This document shows, in pieces, positions 5,062 through 8,455 of a DNA stretch of 8,455 bases. Each line of letters opens with the position of its first letter. Within the stretch, counting starts at the first letter, position 1. Source of the DNA: Elusimicrobiota bacterium (GTDB taxonomy: Bacteria > Elusimicrobiota > Elusimicrobia > JACQJN01); assembly GCA_016205045.1 (NCBI GenBank), contig JACQJM010000165.1, forward strand, positions 1 through 8,455. Direction: 5' to 3'. The notes beneath the pieces are model-generated. The model had not been told where the DNA came from. It saw only the letters and a program-made list of their open reading frames with translations, and did no database searches. A program made the translations under genes and the position numbers.

Positions 5062-7071
5062 ATGCCCCTCTTCTTTTTGCACCTCCTGCTTCTTTTTTCC
5101 TTATTCCACAGCAGACTCTCTTACTCTCAGTCCCCCTCCCCGCCCTCGGTTTCCGATGCTCCCTATAACTTCAAAAAAGAACCCCTTAAAAAGAAGGATC
5201 GGGGATCCATGGAATTTCTCGGCTACCGATTTGATGAAAAAACGGGGATCATCCTTTCCCCCACAAATCAACCCACAAGCAGGTCTGAGATCTCCTCACT
5301 ACTCCAACCCTTTACCTCAATAGAGGAAGTAAAACCAGAATCCCGTACAGGCTTAATCACTGTAGGATACAGGATTGATTATCAAACGGGCCACATCCTG
5401 GACCCTAAGACCAAGAAGCCGATAAATCGCCTGGAAGCCACTGCACTTCTTTACAGCTTTGCTCTCGGAAACAAACACCTCATATTGGAAAGGGCGCATC
5501 ACCTGTCTTCCTCCTATCCCGATTCTTCGAGTGTTTCTGACATGGTCCGCGAACTTCTGTCAAGAGAGAAAGGGGTGATGCCCCAAGAATTGATGTCCGT
5601 GGCAGACACTGCCAAAACCAATTCTGCCAACTTAAGACAACAGGTGGAGCAGGCGTACATACACTCCACTCAATTTTGGGATGGGCAAAGCTTTTCAGAT
5701 GGAATAAAAAAATCCAACCTCTTGACACGATCTTCTCCACCTACAGCTCCTCATCCCAGATCTTATCCTAAAATTCCTATCTACTTTGATGAGACAGAGA
5801 AAAAAGTAGGGAAAGTCTTGTCACAAGACATTACCACGCGACTGTCTCTAAATCCTGTTGGAAGAGAGCTTCTGTCAAAATTTAAAGACCGATTTGGAAG
5901 AATCAAGCTCCCGGGAGTCTTGGTCACCTGGATTGATCCCAGGGCAGGAGCGATTTACAACTCCCAAAGCAAATCTCTGATCGTCAACCAACAATATATC
6001 TTGGATGGGCTCCTCTCCGATTTTCCCGAAAAAGACCGCGATAAGATGGGGCAACAACTGGGCGATCCCAAAAAATTGGCAGATTATCTCTTAAAAAATC
6101 CCAAAGCCCGTGCCCGATTCGTGACCCAGAACGACGTCCCCATTCTTCACGAGTTAACCCACGCCTGGCAGGATAAACGGGGCCATCTTTTTTTAGAAAT
6201 GAACCGGGGCCACCTCCCAGGTGTAGATCCCCTGGAAAGCGAATACGAGGCTTTTCTTAATCAGTCCCGCTACATACACTATCAACTGATGAAAGATGCA
6301 GAATCTGTGGCATGGAACAGGTACTTAAGCACCTATTTGAGTTTTATGGTGGACTTTGATCTAGGGACCGAGAGCATCCATCAAACCTACTCCCGCGACT
6401 GGCCCGAGGGAGCTGCCACATTCGCCACAACGGATTCGCTACAAACAGAACGTTTGGGTGTCACTCGCCGCCTGATGGAAGATCCCAATCAAAGAGTGAT
6501 CCAGCAAATTAAAATCCGCGGGATGAAGCACGGAACACGAGTACTTCAAGAAGAAAAATCTGACTATAAACGCAGAATGGATCAGTTCCTTAAAACAGAA
6601 TATCCTCAGTTAAGACAAGAAGCTTATGCCCAGATACCTAAATTATCCTCGATTTACATTAATAAAGGCCGCTTGGACTACACGTTCTCTCTCTTGCGGT
6701 TGCAGCTTCTTCTGGCCAAAGCGATCAAACCCCAAGACGTATCCAGGATAGAAAAAGATCTTGGAACCAATGCCCTCATCGTAACCGACTGGTTGCCGCG
6801 TGATTCTTCCCTGACCTTGGAAGATAAGCTAGGCTCTCTCCACAACCTTCTCGACTATTATGATCAGAAAAAAGAGCCGCGCCCCAAAGCTTTACAAGAC
6901 CTACGGTTTAGCCTTTGTACTCAAGCCGCCAATACCTACTTGGATTCTGCTCATCGAGAAACCGATCCTAAAAACCGCAGCGTCTATATGGACGCCGCCG
7001 AATTCTACGCCAAAGAAATCAATGACACAAAACTCCTGGAAGCGATCCAAAAAGAGCGCACCGCGAAATAG
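5062..7071 (+). CDS. Secreted HExxH zinc metallopeptidase-like protein
   Basis: The 669-residue product has a clear signal peptide (leucine/phenylalanine-rich residues 2-16). Residues 54-84 and 102-133 are two copies of a GYRxDxxTGxILxP module. The zinc site is HELTH (363-367), with H363 and H367 as ligands and E364 as catalytic base. The acidic stretch LESEYEAF (391-398) about 27 residues later probably gives the third ligand (E394 or E396), as in gluzincin-type peptidases. The C-terminal 170 residues look helical and mostly charged. I do not recognise a named family. The substrate is unknown and activity is untested. It is transcribed away from the bc cluster, with tilS following after 25 bp. 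Alternative: a peptidase-fold protein acting on the cell envelope. The start was chosen because it gives the signal peptide. Confidence 0.85.
   Translation: MPLFFLHLLLLFSLFHSRLSYSQSPSPPSVSDAPYNFKKEPLKKKDRGSMEFLGYRFDEKTGIILSPTNQPTSRSEISSLLQPFTSIEEVKPESRTGLITVGYRIDYQTGHILDPKTKKPINRLEATALLYSFALGNKHLILERAHHLSSSYPDSSSVSDMVRELLSREKGVMPQELMSVADTAKTNSANLRQQVEQAYIHSTQFWDGQSFSDGIKKSNLLTRSSPPTAPHPRSYPKIPIYFDETEKKVGKVLSQDITTRLSLNPVGRELLSKFKDRFGRIKLPGVLVTWIDPRAGAIYNSQSKSLIVNQQYILDGLLSDFPEKDRDKMGQQLGDPKKLADYLLKNPKARARFVTQNDVPILHELTHAWQDKRGHLFLEMNRGHLPGVDPLESEYEAFLNQSRYIHYQLMKDAESVAWNRYLSTYLSFMVDFDLGTESIHQTYSRDWPEGAATFATTDSLQTERLGVTRRLMEDPNQRVIQQIKIRGMKHGTRVLQEEKSDYKRRMDQFLKTEYPQLRQEAYAQIPKLSSIYINKGRLDYTFSLLRLQLLLAKAIKPQDVSRIEKDLGTNALIVTDWLPRDSSLTLEDKLGSLHNLLDYYDQKKEPRPKALQDLRFSLCTQAANTYLDSAHRETDPKNRSVYMDAAEFYAKEINDTKLLEAIQKERTAK
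5221..5460 (+). repeat. Tandem protein module coded in metallopeptidase gene
   Basis: Residues 54-84 and 102-133 of the encoded protein align over about 31 positions. Both have GYR, a D two residues after R, TG, an I-L pair and P (P67 and P115, exactly 48 apart). They then have R, E and a leucine pair before a closing F (F84 and F133, with one inserted residue). The second copy has diverged, and the DNA is not obviously repetitive, so the duplication is old. Such short paired modules often bind surfaces or partners, but no function can be read from the sequence. Confidence 0.7.
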
Positions 7072-7096
7072 ATCAATAAGTTAAAATATCCCCACT

Positions 7097-7900
7097 GTGA
7101 AGAATGTTTCTTTTTGGTCCGGTCTGTGGGGAAAACTCCGAAAGCACATCCGTGAAAACTCTCTGATCCGTCCCGGAGATAAAATCTTAGTGGGAGTGTC
7201 CGGGGGACCGGACTCCGTTTGTCTCACCCACTCCCTGTCTCTTCTCCAGAAAAAGTGGGGATTGAAACTCCATCTCCTTTATATAGACCACGGTCTCAGA
7301 AAAGCAGCCTCTCAAGAAGCCCGATTTGTCCGGTCCCTGGGGAAGAAACTAAACCTCCCGGTGACCATTCGAAAAGCACCCGTCTCGGCCTATGCCCACC
7401 ACACCAAAAGAAGTTTAGAAGACGCAGGGAGGAATCTACGTTACCGAATTTTTCTGAGGGAAGCCAAAAGATTGAAATTTAAAAAAGTGGCCACCGCTCA
7501 TCACTTAGATGACCACGTGGAAACTGTTCTTTTAAACCTACTGCGCGGGACTCAGGCTAAAGGATTAGGAGGGATACCCGTCCGAAGATCATTGAACCCC
7601 TGCGCTGGCAAAAATGAGCCTGGCACCTTTTTTACGAAAAAGAGAGCCAGGCACTTTTTGCACACAAGAGAGGAAGGAAAGAATAAGGTGGAAGTCATTC
7701 GGCCGTTGCTGTGCTTGAGGAAGGCGGAAATTTTGGAGTACTTGAGGTTCTGGAAATTGCGCTACCGCGTGGATGGAAGCAATAAGGACCTAAAATTTAC
7801 ACGCAACTGGGTCCGTTTGAAGCTTTTGCCACTGCTGGAATCAAAAAACCCAAAAATCCGAGAAAATCTTCACCGCCTGTCCCAATCAGCTCTAAGCTGA
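7097..7900 (+). CDS. tilS: tRNA(Ile)-lysidine synthase, catalytic domain only
   Basis: TilS attaches lysine to C34 of the tRNA-Ile CAU anticodon, using ATP, so that it reads AUA. Visible motifs are the PP-loop SGGPDS (35-40), DHGLR (64-68), GRNLRYRIF (111-119), the HHLDDHVET block (135-143), RGTQAKGLGGIP (150-161), VIRPLL (200-205) and VDGSN through the RNWVR segment (225-240). At 267 residues it ends just after this N-terminal domain. The C-terminal tRNA-binding domains of the long (about 430-residue) type are missing, and the 119 bp that follow are too short to hold them. Residues about 169-196 form an extra loop coded by a palindromic element. Start is GTG at 7097, 25 bp after the metallopeptidase stop, so co-transcription is likely. 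The usual hpt/ftsH neighbours are absent. Confidence 0.92.
   Translation: MKNVSFWSGLWGKLRKHIRENSLIRPGDKILVGVSGGPDSVCLTHSLSLLQKKWGLKLHLLYIDHGLRKAASQEARFVRSLGKKLNLPVTIRKAPVSAYAHHTKRSLEDAGRNLRYRIFLREAKRLKFKKVATAHHLDDHVETVLLNLLRGTQAKGLGGIPVRRSLNPCAGKNEPGTFFTKKRARHFLHTREEGKNKVEVIRPLLCLRKAEILEYLRFWKLRYRVDGSNKDLKFTRNWVRLKLLPLLESKNPKIRENLHRLSQSALS
7616..7659 (+). repeat. In-frame palindromic repeat element inside tilS
   Basis: Two near-identical 16-17-base direct repeats, GAGCCTGGCACCTTTTT (7616-7632) and GAGCCAGGCACTTTTT (7644-7659), lie 28 bp apart inside tilS. Their cores GCCTGGC (7618-7624) and GCCAGGC (7646-7652) are inverted. Between them CTTTTT (7627-7632) pairs with AAAAAG (7637-7642), so the whole element folds into one hairpin with a four-base loop. 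Translated, it gives EPGTFFTKKRARHF, a segment in a loop between two conserved TilS blocks that is usually short. Frame is preserved. It resembles in kind the in-frame palindromic elements known in Rickettsia genes, but identity with any described family is not shown. Confidence 0.6.
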
Positions 7901-7918
7901 AATCCTCATTGGGCCCCC

Positions 7919-7963
7919 CACCCTCTCCCTCCCCCTCGAGGGGGGAGGATAAAGGAGGGGGTG
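7919..7963. terminator. C-rich/G-rich hairpin between convergent genes
   Basis: The convergent gap between tilS and the right-hand receiver holds a polypyrimidine arm (CACCCTCTCCCTCCCCC) and a polypurine arm (GGGGGAGGATAAAGGAGGGGGTG), with the perfect 14-bp palindrome CCCCCTCGAGGGGG (7934-7947) in the middle. The outer ends CACCC and GGGTG also pair. This is a very stable bidirectional hairpin placed where both transcripts should end. No T-run follows on the plus strand, so termination is inferred from position and stability. It also resembles the C-rich/G-rich hairpins often seen between bacterial genes. The rest of the gap (7964-8019) shows nothing else. Confidence 0.5.
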
Positions 7964-8019
7964 AATAAAAAAATGCAGCACATCTCAATCGCTACAACCT
8001 TCCAACCGGAGAAATCAGG

Positions 8020-8412
8020 CTAAGTTAATTCTTCGCCTTCCATCCCCAGAAGATCGTGGATAGAGTGCTCAAGCTTATCAATGGTGACCGGTTTGAATAA
8101 AAGTCGCACACGATCCATTTTGGGCACTTTTTTTCTTGCCTCTTCCGGCTTCACGGCCGTCATAAAAATCACCGGAATACTAAATGTTTCGCTAGAGTGT
8201 TGGAGGCGATGATAAACGGTGGAGCCACTAGCGGCCGGCATTTGAAGATCGGTGATAATCAAATCGGGCTTGAGCTCGACCGCCTTGTGCACCGCCTGTA
8301 ACCCGTCAAAAACAGCCACCACTTCATAGCCTCGTTTCTGCAGAGCCTCCTGAATCAGACGCACCAAGTTGATGTCGTCATCCGCCAATAAAATCAAAGG
8401 AGGTTTCCGCAT
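8020..8412 (-). CDS. Stand-alone response regulator receiver
   Basis: The 130-residue product is a second CheY-like receiver without an output domain. The acidic cluster is D11-D13, the phosphoacceptor D55 (IITDLQMP), the switch threonine T85 (FMTA) and the lysine K107 (FKPV). A charged tail (GMEGEELT) follows the last helix. It is clearly a different protein from the receiver at the left of the window, sharing only family-level identity. The ATG at 8412 has only a weak AGAAG just before it and lies 18 bases from a G-rich heptamer repeat. No kinase gene is in view. It is convergent with tilS and may be the last gene of a unit beginning outside the window. Its partner and output are unknown. 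Confidence 0.9.
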   Translation of the reverse strand: MRKPPLILLADDDINLVRLIQEALQKRGYEVVAVFDGLQAVHKAVELKPDLIITDLQMPAASGSTVYHRLQHSSETFSIPVIFMTAVKPEEARKKVPKMDRVRLLFKPVTIDKLEHSIHDLLGMEGEELT

Positions 8413-8430
8413 CTTCTATATTTTTACCAA

Positions 8431-8455
8431 CCCCCAGCCCCTAACCCCTAACCCC
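8431..8455 (-). repeat. GGGGTTA heptamers with G-quadruplex pattern
   Basis: On the minus strand this reads as G runs of 4, 4, 4 and 5 separated by TTA, TTA and CT, which satisfies the usual four-run G-quadruplex pattern with short loops. The unit GGGGTTA is 7 bp, as in the other heptamer arrays. It sits 18 bases upstream of the receiver start, on the coding strand, so it may be in the promoter or 5' leader. It is cut by the window edge and may continue. Confidence 0.6.

Noticed and set aside
4778..5323. 181-residue rightward frame across the divergent promoter region
   Set aside because: It is antisense to the Rieske gene and out of frame with the metallopeptidase, whose signal peptide and motifs are clear.
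7901..8019. Frameshifted remnant of the TilS C-terminal domain
   Set aside because: The stretch is too short, contains the C/G hairpin, and shows no TilS-like residues that I can see in any frame.

Overview
The window looks like chromosomal DNA from an uncultivated Gram-negative bacterium with a menaquinol- or quinol-based respiratory chain. The evidence is a Tat-exported Rieske protein, a b6-type cytochrome b and several exported c-type cytochromes. GC content is moderate by eye, and few start codons have a clear Shine-Dalgarno sequence. The bc-complex type (Rieske, fused cytochrome b with an APWY quinol-site motif, multiheme cytochrome c) recalls Nitrospirota, Deltaproteobacteria-like and candidate-phylum genomes. 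I cannot place it more precisely from sequence alone.

The left half (about 126-4953, read leftward) is one respiratory gene cluster. In transcription order it holds the Rieske iron-sulfur protein, a long cytochrome b of 554 residues, a membrane-anchored pentaheme cytochrome c, a small exported monoheme cytochrome c and a stand-alone CheY-like receiver. A good sigma70-like promoter (TTGACA, 18-bp spacer, TACATT) lies just upstream of the Rieske gene. Electrons would pass from quinol at cytochrome b to the Rieske cluster, then to the pentaheme subunit and perhaps the small cytochrome. Two of the gaps inside the cluster are filled by degenerate short-period repeats (7 or 8 bp) with inverted arms. 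A related heptamer array and a perfect 30-bp palindrome sit at its 3' end.

The right half starts with a gene divergent from the bc cluster. It encodes a secreted protein of 669 residues with a HELTH zinc-metallopeptidase motif and a duplicated GYRxDxxTGxILxP module near the N-terminus. After 25 bp comes a short tilS (tRNA-Ile lysidine synthase) that has only the catalytic domain. Its reading frame contains an extra segment coinciding with a palindromic, repeat-bearing DNA element.

A convergent gap of 119 bp with a C-rich/G-rich hairpin separates tilS from a second leftward stand-alone receiver. That gene's upstream DNA carries heptamer GGGGTTA repeats that fit a G-quadruplex pattern and run off the window edge. 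There is no CRISPR array, rRNA, tRNA or insertion sequence that I can support.
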